A DNA stretch of 64,000 nucleotides, taken from NCBI GenBank assembly GCA_034401795.1, contig CM067373.1, positions 44,132,914-44,196,913 of the forward strand, read 5' to 3'. The notes beneath the pieces are model-generated. The model had not been told where the DNA came from and did not search any database. It was given only the letters and a program-made list of their open reading frames with translations. The position numbers and the translations under genes are program-made. The stretch comes from Chaetoderma sp. LZ-2023a. Its lineage: Eukaryota > Mollusca > Caudofoveata > Chaetodermatida > Chaetodermatidae. This document shows positions 62,701-64,000 of this stretch, one piece after another. Within the stretch, counting starts at the first letter, position 1, and each line of letters begins with the position of its first letter.

Positions 62701-64000
62701 CTGGATAAGATACTAGGACATGGAATTAACCTGGATAAGACACTAGGACTTGGAATTAACCTGGATGGGATACTAGGACATGGAATTAACCTGGATAAGA
62801 CACTAGGACTTGGAATTAACCGGAATAAGACACTAGGACTTGGAATTAACCTGGATAAGACACTAGGACATGGAATTAACCTGAATAAGACACTAGGACT
62901 TGGAATTAACCTGGATAAGACACTAGGACTTGGAATTAACCTGGATAAGACACTAGGACATGGAATTAACCTGAATAAGACACTAGGACTTGGAATTAAC
63001 CTGGATAAGACACTAGGACTTGGAGTTAACCTGTATAAGACACTAGGACATGGAATTAACCTGAATAAGACACTAGCCAAAAGAGCTTGATATTAACCAG
63101 GATGAAACACTAGCTAGCAGGGCTTGAAATTAACCTGGATGAACCACTAGTCAGCAGGGCTTGCAATTAACCTGGATGAACCACTAGTAAGCAGTTTGAA
63201 ATTAAAATGGATGAACCTCTAGCCAGAGGGCCCTTAAAATTAACCTGGATGAACCACTAGGTAGCAGAGCTTGAAATGAACCTGGATGAACCACTAGCCA
63301 GCAGAACTTGAAATTAACCTGGATGAATCACTAGCCAGCAGGGCTTCAAATTAACCTGGATGAATCACTAGCCAGCAGGGCTTCAAATTAACATGGATGA
63401 ACCACTAGCCAGCAGGGCTTGAAACTAACCTGGATGAACCACTAGCCAGCAGGGCTTCAAATGAACCTGGATGAACTGCTAGGTAGCAGAGCTTGAAATG
63501 AACCTTGAAGAACCACTAGCCAGCAGGGCTTGAAATTAACCTGGATGAATCCCTAGGCAGCAGAGCTTTAAATTAACTTGGATGAACCACATGCTTGCAG
63601 AGATTGATATTAGGCCTTGATGAGGCAGCTCATGTTTAGCTAGTATATATTTAGCTAGCACATATTTAGATAGCTCGTATTTAGCCAGTATGTGATGAGC
63701 TAGTACATGACACTTACCCGCATCCTGACTCTCTCCCAATGGTCTATCTTCAGGGTTGTTTACAGGTAAGATAAAGGGTAAGCCAAGCACCCCTTCTAAA
63801 TCTTCCATTGAGACAAGAGAACGTAGAATCGCCCTGGCTCGTAACGAGTCACTGCGTCCTGCTTTAATTGTTTCCGCATCTGGAGCACATCTTCCCAGCT
63901 GGTCAACCAGCCCAGAGTAGAAGTTCAGGATGGCGCCACCTATATCTATGTAGTCCTCATCATCATCCGGAGGTAGCGTAGAGAAGTCATATTTGCTGGA
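1744..64000 (-). CDS. RyR: Ryanodine receptor gene, partial: 16 internal exons
   Basis: RyR is the tetrameric calcium-release channel of the ER/SR membrane. This window encodes 796 codons of its cytosolic assembly, roughly the stretch around residues 2,600-3,350 of vertebrate RyRs (estimated from memory). Transcript order of exons: 63718-64000, 54312-54481, 53497-53717, 40549-40639, 39318-39455, 36364-36527, 26302-26380, 24805-24894, 23271-23408, 21167-21308, 18077-18200, 12937-13135, 7643-7761, 3291-3401, 2565-2803, 1744-1825. All 15 junctions are phase-compatible, use GT..AG, and the joined frame has no stop. Family motifs appear in the right order: [68 protein letters not shown]. Introns range from 487 bp to 12.9 kb and are filled with repeats. 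No transmembrane or pore segment lies in the window, and the start and stop codons are outside it. An IP3 receptor is the only relative to consider and lacks RYR repeats. Confidence 0.94.
2000..2300. mobile_element. MITE family I fragment
   Basis: One palindrome arm (tgttgaatattttgaaacta at ~2110) is followed by degenerate remains of the family I right part, including cgtcatttcattgtgac-like sequence. The second palindrome arm is lost. Confidence 0.45.
2565..2803 (-). CDS. RyR: RyR exon 15 of this window
   Basis: The exon is 239 bases, phase 2 in and phase 1 out, with acceptor ATGATCAG and donor GTGAGG. It encodes [57 protein letters not shown] and QYGDDLI. The order FFxxxxxDLxxxVENLxxG..YxxxxLLPVLxxLFxHI..FGDDL is diagnostic for RyR. 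Confidence 0.96.
2880..2976. mobile_element. Palindromic foldback element (family I core)
   Basis: The arms gctgttgaatattttgaa and ttaaaatattcaacag are inverted around a loop rich in attgctgcc. It lies inside the 487-bp intron between exons 14 and 15. At 3060-3137 half of a family II element follows, then a short (TG)n stretch at 3144-3195. Confidence 0.7.
3291..3401 (-). CDS. RyR: RyR exon 14 of this window
   Basis: The exon is 111 bases, phase 2 in and phase 2 out, with acceptor GATTTCAG and donor GTAGGT. It encodes [20 protein letters not shown] then [16 protein letters not shown], a highly conserved RyR helical segment (SLFCKLAxLxRxRxxxFGxD..xVxCLxxLxxxLDAR). Confidence 0.94.
4306..5717 (-). 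pseudogene. RTE-like reverse transcriptase, frameshifted
   Basis: Two overlapping frames carry the RT. The upstream one (4968-5717) holds [19 protein letters not shown] and [15 protein letters not shown]. The downstream one (4306-5103) holds [33 protein letters not shown] and the catalytic box MEYADDVDF. The YADD motif is intact, but a frameshift in the 4968-5103 overlap splits the domain. After 4306 a degenerate C-terminal tail continues to about 3840. The product would have copied element RNA at a nicked target. Confidence 0.85.
6100..6845 (-). pseudogene. RTE-like AP endonuclease remnant
   Basis: Reading on the minus strand, [17 protein letters not shown] (about 6725-6780) is preceded by an in-frame stop at ~6788. 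It is followed by [11 protein letters not shown], then in a shifted frame [35 protein letters not shown] and PCRHRTTWT. These are the QET, GDFN and TW motifs of the exonuclease-endonuclease-phosphatase fold that nicks target DNA for LINEs. At least two frameshifts and one stop inactivate it. Confidence 0.8.
7088..7331. mobile_element. MITE family II, full copy with TIRs
   Basis: The ends ttaacccgttaa and taaagggttaa are inverted repeats. Inside is a long palindrome (tgtccatttgcagaccaaga .. tcttggtctgcaaatggaca) centred on gactggctgggttatcaagc. There is no coding capacity. Confidence 0.75.
7643..7761 (-). CDS. RyR: RyR exon 13 of this window
   Basis: The exon is 119 bases, phase 0 in and phase 2 out, with acceptor TTTCCAG and donor GTATGA. 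It encodes [20 protein letters not shown] then [11 protein letters not shown], aligning with the RyR block xLLPLxxxYFxxHxxYFxxx..KEKEMxxSLFCKLA. Confidence 0.92.
7875..8010. mobile_element. MITE family II copy, diverged
   Basis: Inverted arms gatttgcaggctaagagaag and the matching ttggcctgcaaactgatat surround the accactggaaggactg core. The terminal TTAACCC ends are missing. Confidence 0.6.
8081..9072. repeat. TATGG-type pentanucleotide satellite, ~1 kb
   Basis: Nearly pure runs of tatgg/catgg pentamers with scattered variants cover about 990 bp. Because the pentamer rarely makes stops, open frames occur on both strands (MVWYGM.. and PYHTI..). They are compositional artefacts and not genes. 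The following 9073-9960 is ordinary AT-rich intron with nothing recognised. Confidence 0.95.
9965..10095. repeat. ~36-bp tandem repeat, about 3 copies
   Basis: The unit is roughly gtggtcatttaagaaatata plus tccttcc and a short variable linker. Copies begin near 9984, 10020 and 10050, with a degenerate fourth at 10087. It ends just before the Tc1-like element. Confidence 0.75.
10143..11797 (-). mobile_element. Tc1/mariner-type DNA transposon with TA target duplication
   Basis: The TIRs tacacctgtgcaaaagttaa (10143 on) and the reverse complement ending at 11797 are perfect over at least 26 bp. TA dinucleotides flank both ends, the hallmark of this superfamily. The element is 1,655 bp and contains one transposase gene on the minus strand, now frameshifted. 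Confidence 0.93.
10465..11486 (-). pseudogene. Tc1-type DD34E transposase, two frameshifts
   Basis: The N-terminal helix-turn-helix part (11205-11486) has [18 protein letters not shown], then [20 protein letters not shown] and a GRPKKTT hook (family GRPR). The catalytic part (10465-11163) has VHWSDESRF (first Asp), MDDNARPH (second Asp) and MNPIEHIWD (Glu). Exactly 34 residues lie between the second Asp and the Glu (DD34E). The join at about 11163-11240 needs two frame changes within ~80 bp: the upstream frame stops at TAG 11205 and a middle frame (QQWETRN..) carries the reading in between. All catalytic residues survive, so loss of function is recent. Transposase would bind the TIRs and move the element by cut-and-paste. 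Confidence 0.9.
11826..12225. repeat. G-rich degenerate minisatellite
   Basis: Loosely repeating blocks of the form gtgtgtgg.gaggtaggagca with variable spacing of about 50-60 bp. On the RNA strand (minus) it is C-rich. No open frame fits. Confidence 0.55.
12361..12761. mobile_element. MITE family I, full copy
   Basis: It runs from ccctttccatcattagctat to the inverse end actctagaaaggcg. The central palindrome gttgaatattttgaacctaa .. attagtttcaaaatattcaa has the loop tgctgcctatggcagca. The right part has gatgtaatgattatgacgtc-type sequence. About 400 bp, non-coding. Confidence 0.75.
12937..13135 (-). CDS. RyR: RyR exon 12 of this window
   Basis: The exon is 199 bases, phase 2 in and phase 0 out. 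It encodes [39 protein letters not shown] and [19 protein letters not shown], typical of invertebrate RyRs just after RYR repeat 4. A second upstream AG (after GCTTACAG) would add nine codons but breaks the phase with exon 11, so the TTCTAG acceptor was taken. The donor is GTAGGT. The acidic linker differs from vertebrate forms. Confidence 0.92.
13540..13588. repeat. (TAA)n microsatellite
   Basis: About 15 uninterrupted TAA/AAT triplets. A second run of ~15 triplets is at 14806-14853, so the two runs bracket the 152-bp core-repeat array. Confidence 0.95.
13590..14803. repeat. Element with ~152-bp core tandem repeats, about 7 units
   Basis: Units share ccaattttcaagatggc, gccatcttggatttcggatc, tcgataggtttcttc and caaccaccctatgaagtttc. 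Anchor positions 14026, 14178, 14321, 14473, 14626, 14777 give a spacing of 143-153 bp. The left edge has gagctccgaaaacgccgcat and the right edge a short actctgccgcccgcatgccc piece. The same edges recur in the copies at 18375, 25030 and 37470, so this is one interspersed family with an expandable core. It is not coding. Confidence 0.9.
15040..16520. mobile_element. MITE family I copy split by a later insertion
   Basis: Family I sequence (atgttggaatcaatcgatcc, ccagaaaactatataggt, gattatgacgtcagcctac) runs to 15262 and resumes at 16447 with gttgattatgaagtcatac. The two parts join exactly once the TIR element at 15263-16446 and one TA are removed. Confidence 0.7.
15263..16446. mobile_element. 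TIR element with TA target duplication, non-coding
   Basis: The ends ccgtattttgcctaattgaa and the inverse ttcaattaggcgaaatacac are about 20-bp terminal inverted repeats, with the subterminal cttctaatagaagcc also inverted. TA flanks both sides (15261-15262 and 16447-16448). It contains a two-copy ~67-bp direct repeat (gcgagatcttatacgctaac at ~15866 and ~15936). The 1.18-kb interior has no convincing open frame, so it is a non-autonomous DNA transposon of unknown superfamily. Confidence 0.8.
16727..16911. mobile_element. MITE with TTAACCC ends and a family I-type core
   Basis: The ends taaccctttaacgctc and gggtcaacggtttaat are inverted. The inside has tggaatattttgaaac and the complementary gtttcaaaacattcaaaag. 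This joins the termini of family II to a family I-like palindrome core. Confidence 0.55.
16951..17190. mobile_element. MITE family II, best-preserved copy
   Basis: An 18-bp perfect TIR, ttaaccctttaatggtca at 16951-16968 and its exact complement at 17173-17190. The 240-bp element is a near-complete foldback centred on gactggctcgataaccgagc. It is the type copy for the family. Confidence 0.9.
17800..17948. mobile_element. MITE family II, internally deleted
   Basis: The ends ttaaccttttaac and gttaaagggttaa are inverted. The left palindrome arm is missing, while the right arm (cagtcattccagtggtaaat .. tctcttggtctgcaaatgga) is intact. 17191-17799 holds no recognised feature. Confidence 0.7.
18077..18200 (-). 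CDS. RyR: RyR exon 11 of this window (RYR repeat 4)
   Basis: The exon is 124 bases, phase 1 in and phase 2 out, with acceptor TTTTTTCAG and donor GTTTGT. It encodes [20 protein letters not shown] then [13 protein letters not shown]. It is the direct continuation of RYR repeat 4 (GGGxHPxLVPYDxLTxKEKxxDR..ELLKFLQxxGY). Confidence 0.94.
18245..18372. mobile_element. MITE family II, left half only
   Basis: Starts ttaaccttttaagggttaa and continues tccatttgcaggtcagaaga to accactggcatgactggttc. It is cut off at the edge of the next 152-bp core-repeat element. Confidence 0.65.
18375..19020. repeat. 152-bp core-repeat element, about 4 units
   Basis: The left edge is gagctctgcgaacagtgcat, followed by units with ccaattttcaagatggcca and caaccaccctatgaagtttc. 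The right edge is truncated after ggtggctggcagccc. Confidence 0.85.
19021..20100. other. Unassigned CpG-containing intron segment with short inverted repeats
   Basis: No open frame and no match to the repeat families in this window. A 25-bp near-palindrome gctagcgatgcgcgcatgcg.. lies at 19321-19345. Imperfect inverted partners tatagagcgcat / gcgctctata lie at ~19222 and ~19300. A hairpin of ~18-bp arms (tgcaagattattggtta / accaatgaatcgcaagg) lies at 19813-19871. It could be a diverged MITE or intron regulatory sequence. Confidence 0.4.
20110..20425. mobile_element. Two decayed family I palindromes
   Basis: 20115-20220 (agctgttgaatatgttgcaa .. gcaacagcttccagttaagc) and 20340-20420 (aataatttgactgggatgtg, ttgctgccttaagcagcaac) keep the loop and arm motifs, with many substitutions. 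Confidence 0.55.
20760..21062. repeat. 152-bp core-repeat element, short copy
   Basis: About 1.5 core units plus a C-tract (20817-20836). It ends ccaaaccttttggcaggata, an end sequence also seen at ~25770. Confidence 0.8.
21167..21308 (-). CDS. RyR: RyR exon 10 of this window (RYR repeat 4)
   Basis: The exon is 142 bases, phase 0 in and phase 1 out, with acceptor CTCTTTAG and donor GTATGT. It encodes [38 protein letters not shown] and LELERI. This matches the family block YNPxPxDLSxVTLSREL..MAExLAENxHxxWxxKKKxEL. Confidence 0.93.
21444..21545. mobile_element. Family I-type palindrome
   Basis: The arms ctgttaaatattttgaaatt and aatttttaaatattcaatag surround a loop with attgctgtctaagaca. It is just downstream of exon 10's upstream neighbour sequence, inside the intron. 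Confidence 0.65.
21946..22310. mobile_element. MITE family I copy
   Basis: Starts gacctttccagttttagata and ends with the diverged acaatggaaatgtacatt. The central palindrome is partly deleted: only actatggcagcaacagtgcc remains of the loop side. Confidence 0.75.
22376..22735. repeat. 30-bp minisatellite, 12 copies
   Basis: The unit contains caaacacctctgcatcatca followed by ctggccaccg. One unit is one base short near 22686. Because 30 is a multiple of three, frames stay open on both strands, but none has a family match. Confidence 0.95.
22815..23085 (+). mobile_element. 3' fragment of the RTE-like LINE, antisense to RyR
   Basis: The sequence matches the reverse complement of about 3777-4060 in the LINE: catgagaggacgtcat, gacctgaggaagcgagac, and the terminal gtagaatacagtaatcatac. 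It is 5'-truncated, as usual for LINE copies. A coding remnant ([17 protein letters not shown]) lies at its left. Confidence 0.8.
23271..23408 (-). CDS. RyR: RyR exon 9: end of RYR repeat 3 and phosphorylation loop
   Basis: The exon is 138 bases, phase 0 at both ends, with acceptor AATAG and donor GTAGGA. It encodes [20 protein letters not shown], the end of RYR repeat 3, followed by a hydrophilic loop ending [10 protein letters not shown]. In vertebrate RyRs the same loop between repeats 3 and 4 carries the R-R/K-x-S kinase site. RRSS here is a basophilic kinase consensus at the equivalent place; that it is used is inference. Confidence 0.92.
23470..24095. repeat. ~150-bp tandem repeat, about 4 diverged units
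   Basis: The recurrent blocks are ggtcacagtgacctt, gacgccaaaatcgatag, caggccagattggttaggatc-like and ttgagttattatccggaaa. A related single region is at 35850-36230 in another intron. Confidence 0.75.
24258..24611. mobile_element. MITE family I, copy with perfect TIR
   Basis: The 15-bp TIR ggacctttccagttt at 24258-24272 is exactly complementary to 24597-24611. Inside are atgccccacgcatccctagt, a reduced palindrome, and atgacatcttggattatgac. The 354-bp copy defines the family ends. Confidence 0.9.
24703..24804 (-). repeat. Tandem copies of exon 8 end plus its 5' splice site
   Basis: On the minus strand, ctctcagagagggtaag (exon 8 end with donor) is repeated in diverged form. Donor-like GTAAG complements sit at 24721-24724 and 24764-24767, besides the true one at 24801-24804. 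Each copy is linked by gtcactattttacag. The unit is ~37-43 bp. Confidence 0.85.
24805..24894 (-). CDS. RyR: RyR exon 8 of this window (RYR repeat 3)
   Basis: The exon is 90 bases, phase 0 at both ends, with acceptor TTTACAG and donor GTAAGT. It encodes [19 protein letters not shown] then [10 protein letters not shown], matching the RYR-repeat motif WSYGE..ELKTHPxLRPYKTFSEK. The exon end plus donor is repeated twice more just downstream (24703-24804). Confidence 0.91.
25030..25790. repeat. 152-bp core-repeat element, about 4 units with both edges
   Basis: The left edge is gagctccgcaaacggcgcat, followed by core units, then the right edge actctgtcgcctgcacaccc, gccattacataataaccc and ttttttggcagggtataaa. 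This copy shows the complete layout of the family. Confidence 0.9.
25860..25975. mobile_element. Decayed family I palindrome
   Basis: attctgttaaatattttaag and the diverged partner cttttagtcaaataagtttt surround a short loop. Recognisable only by comparison with 21444-21545. Confidence 0.5.
26302..26380 (-). CDS. RyR: RyR exon 7 of this window (start of RYR repeat 3)
   Basis: The exon is 79 bases, phase 2 in and phase 0 out, with acceptor TTCTTCAG and a weak donor GTACCC. It encodes [20 protein letters not shown] then CWAVKK, aligning with the RyR block [26 protein letters not shown]. It is separated from the previous exon by a 10-kb intron that carries the first DIRS element. Confidence 0.9.
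26466..27105. repeat. 38-bp minisatellite, about 17 copies
   Basis: The unit holds gctagtttagtgaagacccc then gtcagtacaacacac. Variants (ggggtta, cacagggcta, cctgtc) are interspersed. It begins about 85 bp upstream of exon 7 in transcript order, i.e. next to its acceptor. Confidence 0.93.
27140..27470. mobile_element. MITE family I copy, left end lost
   Basis: atccagttttagatatgctc, caatttccagaaaactatac, the first palindrome arm (gttgaatatttagaaactaa) and gattatgacattatcctaca. The second palindrome arm is deleted. Confidence 0.65.
27910..28012. repeat. DIRS copy A internal complementary region
   Basis: 27910-27966 complements 27631-27689 (e.g. gtaagtatcaactctctcgt) and 27967-28012 complements 35181-35223 (e.g. 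cacatcaagagtatacttac). The fusion reproduces the circle junction expected between the two element ends. Confidence 0.92.
28541..30130 (-). CDS. DIRS copy A tyrosine recombinase, open 529-codon frame
   Basis: The recombinase integrates the circular DNA form. The C-terminal half carries the tyrosine-recombinase residues: the first Arg in [12 protein letters not shown], the His and second Arg in [19 protein letters not shown], and the nucleophile candidate in FTDHYLCD. The first ~150 residues ([34 protein letters not shown]) overlap the RNase H region in another frame, as is usual in DIRS elements. An internal 139-bp direct duplication places [19 protein letters not shown] twice (29516-29654 and 28700-28838). 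The frame is open and catalytic residues are present, but the patched N-terminal region probably harms folding. Confidence 0.85.
   Translation of the reverse strand: MKTALLVPRSWDFPESSSYSRKAKSISRLIEPKDAHSSHGMATKSMCGGPSVQPLGQAQHIFIRNEQECEDDDVHLSDSRSEHYRNRCTSYQLGGNVCIRISTSNPDSKSSPENQAAGMPSASDHPKLTKPIMVYGSAGPSGLQSYSSASDGQHNLPGFPSALWLSYIEPHGRACKDTISRWIVECIQHCHKAAMGKQVDMAKAHVPIDRVDVVKKSAVKQGFSEQAANRFAEWCSKRCINPLDASIQVVADFLCHLFDTYSLKPNSIAGYKSTLMSVIPCLANRGSDEVCNLNTLIKGMGNLRPRNPPVIPSWSLSLVLQVLADKPFEPLSSISMKMLMLKTAFLIASASARRRSEIHALSAEPDRFVVTGEGLRLLPRVNFMAKKQSLIYPGQPIVLPALTRLDPNSKTWCPVHALARYKQHTEEWRMDPSALWLSYIEPHGRACKDTISRWIVECIQHCHKAATGKQVDMAKAHSVRGVVASTALFNGVPVDDIMLVAQWHSEPSFTDHYLCDTSNPLALLILHKR
29746..31446 (-). 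pseudogene. DIRS copy A reverse transcriptase-RNase H, frameshifted
   Basis: The RT N-terminal segment (31003-31446) has [17 protein letters not shown], then [18 protein letters not shown]. The palm segment (30127-30999) has [17 protein letters not shown] and the active-site box [13 protein letters not shown]. After a frame change near 30700 the RNase H part (30135-30704) has [24 protein letters not shown] and RSDNTTV, i.e. the Asp, Glu and Asp of RNase H. Another frame change near 30180 leads to [14 protein letters not shown] and further DIRS-specific sequence (29746-30042). Catalytic motifs survive, but at least two frameshifts break the protein. Confidence 0.87.
31229..34137 (-). pseudogene. 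DIRS copy A gag-like region with Cys-rich N-terminus, interrupted
   Basis: The N-terminal part (33968-34137) has [20 protein letters not shown], then a further CxxC and CHVCESW, a probable zinc-binding module shared with copy B. A nested TIR element (33382-33967) cuts the frame. After it come a charged helical segment ([18 protein letters not shown], 32983-33381) and a Ser-rich stretch. Further downstream are [19 protein letters not shown] and the motif MAGPGLFGG (about 31820-32046), also found in copy B. The part 31229-31825 overlaps the RT region. Role inferred as capsid/nucleic-acid binding, as for other DIRS first genes. Confidence 0.65.
33382..33967. mobile_element. TIR element nested in DIRS copy A gag
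   Basis: The ends tatgctccccgaa and ttcggggagcata are inverted repeats. The interior is a ~145-bp tandem repeat (accaagtttagtgaccatat, tcttgaaactatg, acattttctgtgatattca) of about 2.5 units, with an inner palindrome aaaagtaggtcagcaagacctactttt-like at ~33615. It is non-coding and non-autonomous. Confidence 0.75.
35294..35693. mobile_element. MITE family I copy, inverted orientation
   Basis: Runs tcacctttccagagtatg .. aaaatggaaaggtccatta. The central palindrome gttgaatattttgaaactaa / attagttacaaaatattcaa has the loop ttgctgcctatggcagcaac, nearly perfect. It lies just outside DIRS copy A. Confidence 0.85.
35850..36235. repeat. Diverged copy of the 23.5-kb tandem family
   Basis: gatgaccgtgatcttgacgg, aaaatgaatagaatttttca and attgggtcggagtgacctgg show about two units of the ~150-bp repeat. 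It ends with ggatggacaaatggatt-type sequence before exon 6. Confidence 0.6.
36364..36527 (-). CDS. RyR: RyR exon 6 of this window
   Basis: The exon is 164 bases, phase 0 in and phase 2 out. The acceptor follows CCTTCTAG. It encodes [26 protein letters not shown] and [10 protein letters not shown], the RyR block YDPELYxxAMPCLxAIAGALPPDY..FDPRPVET. The donor is the weak GTCTGT; a stronger GTGAGA lies 6 bases downstream but would break the phase with the next exon, so GTCTGT was chosen. Confidence 0.9.
36713..36868. mobile_element. MITE family II, right end lost
   Basis: Starts taatcctttaacactc, then ttaatttgcagatcaagaga and the centre gactgacttgaataaccgag; it stops after ccagtgataaattttc. 36870-37280 has no recognised feature. 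Confidence 0.6.
37284..38750. repeat. Composite interspersed repeat, copy 1 (direct partner at 42838)
   Basis: Starts aaatggcccaagggccgtag and tcacctagctggtaagg. It contains a 152-bp core-repeat element (37470-38185), then about three ~175-bp units (attgacaaatgggaaaggta, ccatccctgacattattgac), and ends gattgaagtgtactaaaggt. The same order of parts recurs at 42838-43990. Confidence 0.85.
38755..38895 (+). other. Possible RNA-derived insertion with A-tail
   Basis: About 125 bp of locally unusual, GC-richer sequence (tgggcgcttacaccgagatg, gcttccccgaaggggtgctc) ends in a 15-base A run at about 38879-38893. It could be a SINE-like or processed RNA insertion. No target duplication or promoter box was identified. 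Confidence 0.3.
39318..39455 (-). CDS. RyR: RyR exon 5 of this window
   Basis: The exon is 138 bases, phase 0 at both ends, with acceptor TTTCAG and donor GTATGT. It encodes [14 protein letters not shown], then [20 protein letters not shown]. This corresponds to the RyR segment LLTNHYERCxKYY..EEELHLTRKLFWGIFDSLA. The Gly/Ser-rich linker [10 protein letters not shown] is in the place where other invertebrate RyRs also have a glycine-rich linker. Confidence 0.93.
39751..40139. mobile_element. MITE family I, full copy with near-perfect palindrome
   Basis: gctttccacatttaacc .. ggataaactgtaaaggtg. The core gctgttgaatattttgaaac .. gtttcaaaatattcaacag has the loop gttgttgctgccataggcag. It is in the short intron between exons 4 and 5. 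Confidence 0.85.
40340..40548 (-). repeat. Tandem copies of exon 4 end plus its 5' splice site
   Basis: On the minus strand the unit gaatgcagttgtaccactca followed by GTAAGAACAC (the true exon 4 end and donor) is repeated four more times. Donor complements TTAC lie at 40357-40360, 40403-40406, 40451-40454 and 40497-40500, besides the true one at 40545-40548. Spacing alternates 46 and 48 bp. Two copies carry the full AGG|GTAAG-type junction and two lack the GG. Confidence 0.92.
40549..40639 (-). CDS. RyR: RyR exon 4 of this window
   Basis: The exon is 91 bases, phase 2 in and phase 0 out, with acceptor TTCTTCAG and donor GTAAGA. It encodes [20 protein letters not shown] and ends ENAVVPLR, matching the RyR segment RPSMLQHLLRRLVFDVPxLNE..xxPL. 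The last ~25 exon bases plus the donor are copied in tandem immediately downstream (40340-40548). Confidence 0.9.
41000..41072. mobile_element. MITE family I right-end fragment
   Basis: gttgattatgacatcatgtg and aaacttggaaaggtccatta match the right end of the family; the rest is absent. Confidence 0.7.
41380..41810. repeat. ~170-bp duplicated block ending in a GGCA microsatellite
   Basis: Two diverged units share cttgatatacagaagcatgt / cttgatataaggaaacatgt and caagtttagtcccaat. They are followed by a pure (GGCA)n run at about 41746-41803. At 41896-41990 a separate palindrome (atttggtggaagatggtgct .. caccaaaattgttgaaaa) follows. Confidence 0.75.
42170..44000. repeat. Composite interspersed repeats, copy 2 of the 37-kb element
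   Basis: 42170-42837 is a diverged piece of the aacaaacttgtatccctatg family also present at 52430-53460. 42838 starts aaatggcccacgggccatag, then a reduced 152-bp core-repeat element (43022-43440). About three ~175-bp units follow, ending gattgaagtgtactaaagga. No coding potential. Confidence 0.8.
44001..44625. repeat. ~165-bp tandem array and half of a palindrome, cut by DIRS copy B
   Basis: 44040-44510 repeats gttcaatacttaaaatgctt-, atggcccttgtttaaa- and gaacatatctgctaaatttg-type blocks. The same family resumes at 51470 beyond DIRS copy B. 44500-44625 is a family I-like palindrome (gatttgacggaaagctgttg, ctgctataggcagca), broken at the DIRS insertion point. Confidence 0.75.
44892..44990. repeat. 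DIRS copy B internal complementary region
   Basis: 44892-44950 complements 44628-44684 (gtagaaacaaaagcggatgc and the left-end counterpart). 44949-44990 complements 51101-51141 (ctacttcgaataatact, gatgtactattatgata). It reproduces the predicted circle junction. Confidence 0.92.
45026..45195 (-). other. tRNA-like stretch, possible SINE remnant
   Basis: On the minus strand ggtggcgagcgcggtctaga resembles the 5' part of a leucine-type tRNA (A box). ggttcgagcctc about 115 bp later matches a B box. The spacing is too long for a tRNA gene. It lies between the DIRS copy B internal complementary region and its recombinase remnant. Chance resemblance is possible. Confidence 0.3.
45598..46600 (-). pseudogene. 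DIRS copy B tyrosine recombinase, broken
   Basis: Fragments in different frames: [12 protein letters not shown] and [13 protein letters not shown] (about 46440-46600), [17 protein letters not shown] (46067-46315), [13 protein letters not shown] with the first Arg (45877-46137), and [30 protein letters not shown] with the second Arg and Tyr (45598-45855). In copy A the box reads AHSVRG; here it reads IDQVRA, so the His is replaced by Asp. At least three frameshifts are present. Confidence 0.82.
46392..47911 (-). pseudogene. DIRS copy B RNase H region with RT core missing
   Basis: The frame 46392-47771 carries an intact-looking RNase [45 protein letters not shown] and [17 protein letters not shown] (Asp, Glu, Asp, Asp), followed by [16 protein letters not shown] and a DIRS-specific tail. 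Upstream (47516-47911), [20 protein letters not shown] is the segment that follows the YVDD box in copy A. The palm region with [10 protein letters not shown] and YVDD is absent. The N-terminal RT half (ending [13 protein letters not shown]) abuts directly at about 47815. Confidence 0.87.
47797..50349 (-). pseudogene. DIRS copy B gag-like region and RT N-terminus
   Basis: The N-terminal Cys-rich segment (50164-50349) has [20 protein letters not shown], then [19 protein letters not shown] helical segment (49882-50139) has [20 protein letters not shown]. The long frame 47797-49293 begins [17 protein letters not shown], contains [15 protein letters not shown] (motif shared with copy A) and ends in RT sequence [18 protein letters not shown]. 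The frame between 49293 and 49882 changes at least once. The role is inferred as a DIRS first protein continuous or nearly so with RT. Confidence 0.7.
51142..51470. other. Intron segment after DIRS copy B
   Basis: The first ~40 bp (cagcattcagtaacttgtta) complete the palindrome interrupted by DIRS copy B. The rest, to 51470, is AT-rich with nothing recognised. Confidence 0.5.
51471..52300. repeat. ~165-bp tandem array, about 5 units
   Basis: Units share ttatggcccttgtttaa, cttcatattcatagc, aggaacatatctg, ggttttaatc and cataggcttcaatac. It is the continuation of the array at 44040-44510. Confidence 0.85.
52301..53470. repeat. Interspersed repeat, two diverged ~550-bp units
   Basis: Blocks aacaaacttgg, tagatcatatttcatgagtt, ccaagatggccgcc-type and tatgccctaaggatgcttcc appear at 52430-52760 and again at 53030-53360. 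It ends gatggatggatggttgcc and ggccaggtgagct just before exon 3. The family also occupies 42170-42837. Confidence 0.8.
53497..53717 (-). CDS. RyR: RyR exon 3 of this window
   Basis: The exon is 221 bases, phase 0 in and phase 2 out, with acceptor TATTAG and donor GTGAGT. It encodes [18 protein letters not shown], then [19 protein letters not shown]. Both blocks are strongly conserved in RyRs, the second closest to arthropod-type sequences. The 3' neighbour exon is 12.9 kb away because this intron holds the second DIRS element and long repeat arrays. Confidence 0.94.
54312..54481 (-). CDS. RyR: RyR exon 2 of this window
   Basis: The exon is 170 bases, phase 1 in and phase 0 out. The acceptor follows CTTTACAG and the donor is GTAAGA. 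It encodes [17 protein letters not shown] and [16 protein letters not shown], which match the RyR block DHKASxVLFLxRVYGI..GFLPDxRAAxSLDT. The first codon is completed by the last base of the exon across the minisatellite intron, giving an Asp. Confidence 0.92.
54526..63077. repeat. Giant 30-bp minisatellite, about 285 units, inside an RyR intron
   Basis: The unit is gaattaacctggataagaca followed by ctaggacatg, with recurring variants (gatagg, acttag, tttgat). Marker variants such as gaataggcacaagg recur at 55351, 55832, 56792, 57273, 58143, 58473, 59764, 60664, 60994, 61234 and 62014. A unit with one extra base (gatacttagg) recurs at 55561, 57002 and 59493. The array starts about 45 bp from the exon 2 acceptor. 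The minus strand is open for 1,202 codons (59472-63080), reading a 10-residue period [10 protein letters not shown], because 30 is a multiple of three. Confidence 0.97.
63078..63600. repeat. 37-bp minisatellite, about 14 diverged units
   Basis: The unit is cttgaaattaacctggatga followed by accactagccagcaggg. It is the same sequence as the neighbouring 30-bp unit plus about 7 bp (ccagcag). Units are more diverged here than in the main array. 63600-63717 continues as a loose agctagtatatatttagct-type repeat up to the exon 1 donor. Confidence 0.9.
63718..64000 (-). CDS. RyR: RyR exon 1 of this window (5' end cut by window edge)
   Basis: The reading frame is open from the window edge and ends in phase 1 (GCG G) at a good GTAAGT donor. 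It encodes 94 residues including [28 protein letters not shown] and [13 protein letters not shown]. These align with the RyR segment in which an IDIG/ILDFY helix is followed by a SLxDLxGVISLPF motif. The next exon lies 9.2 kb away across the giant minisatellite. Confidence 0.9.
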
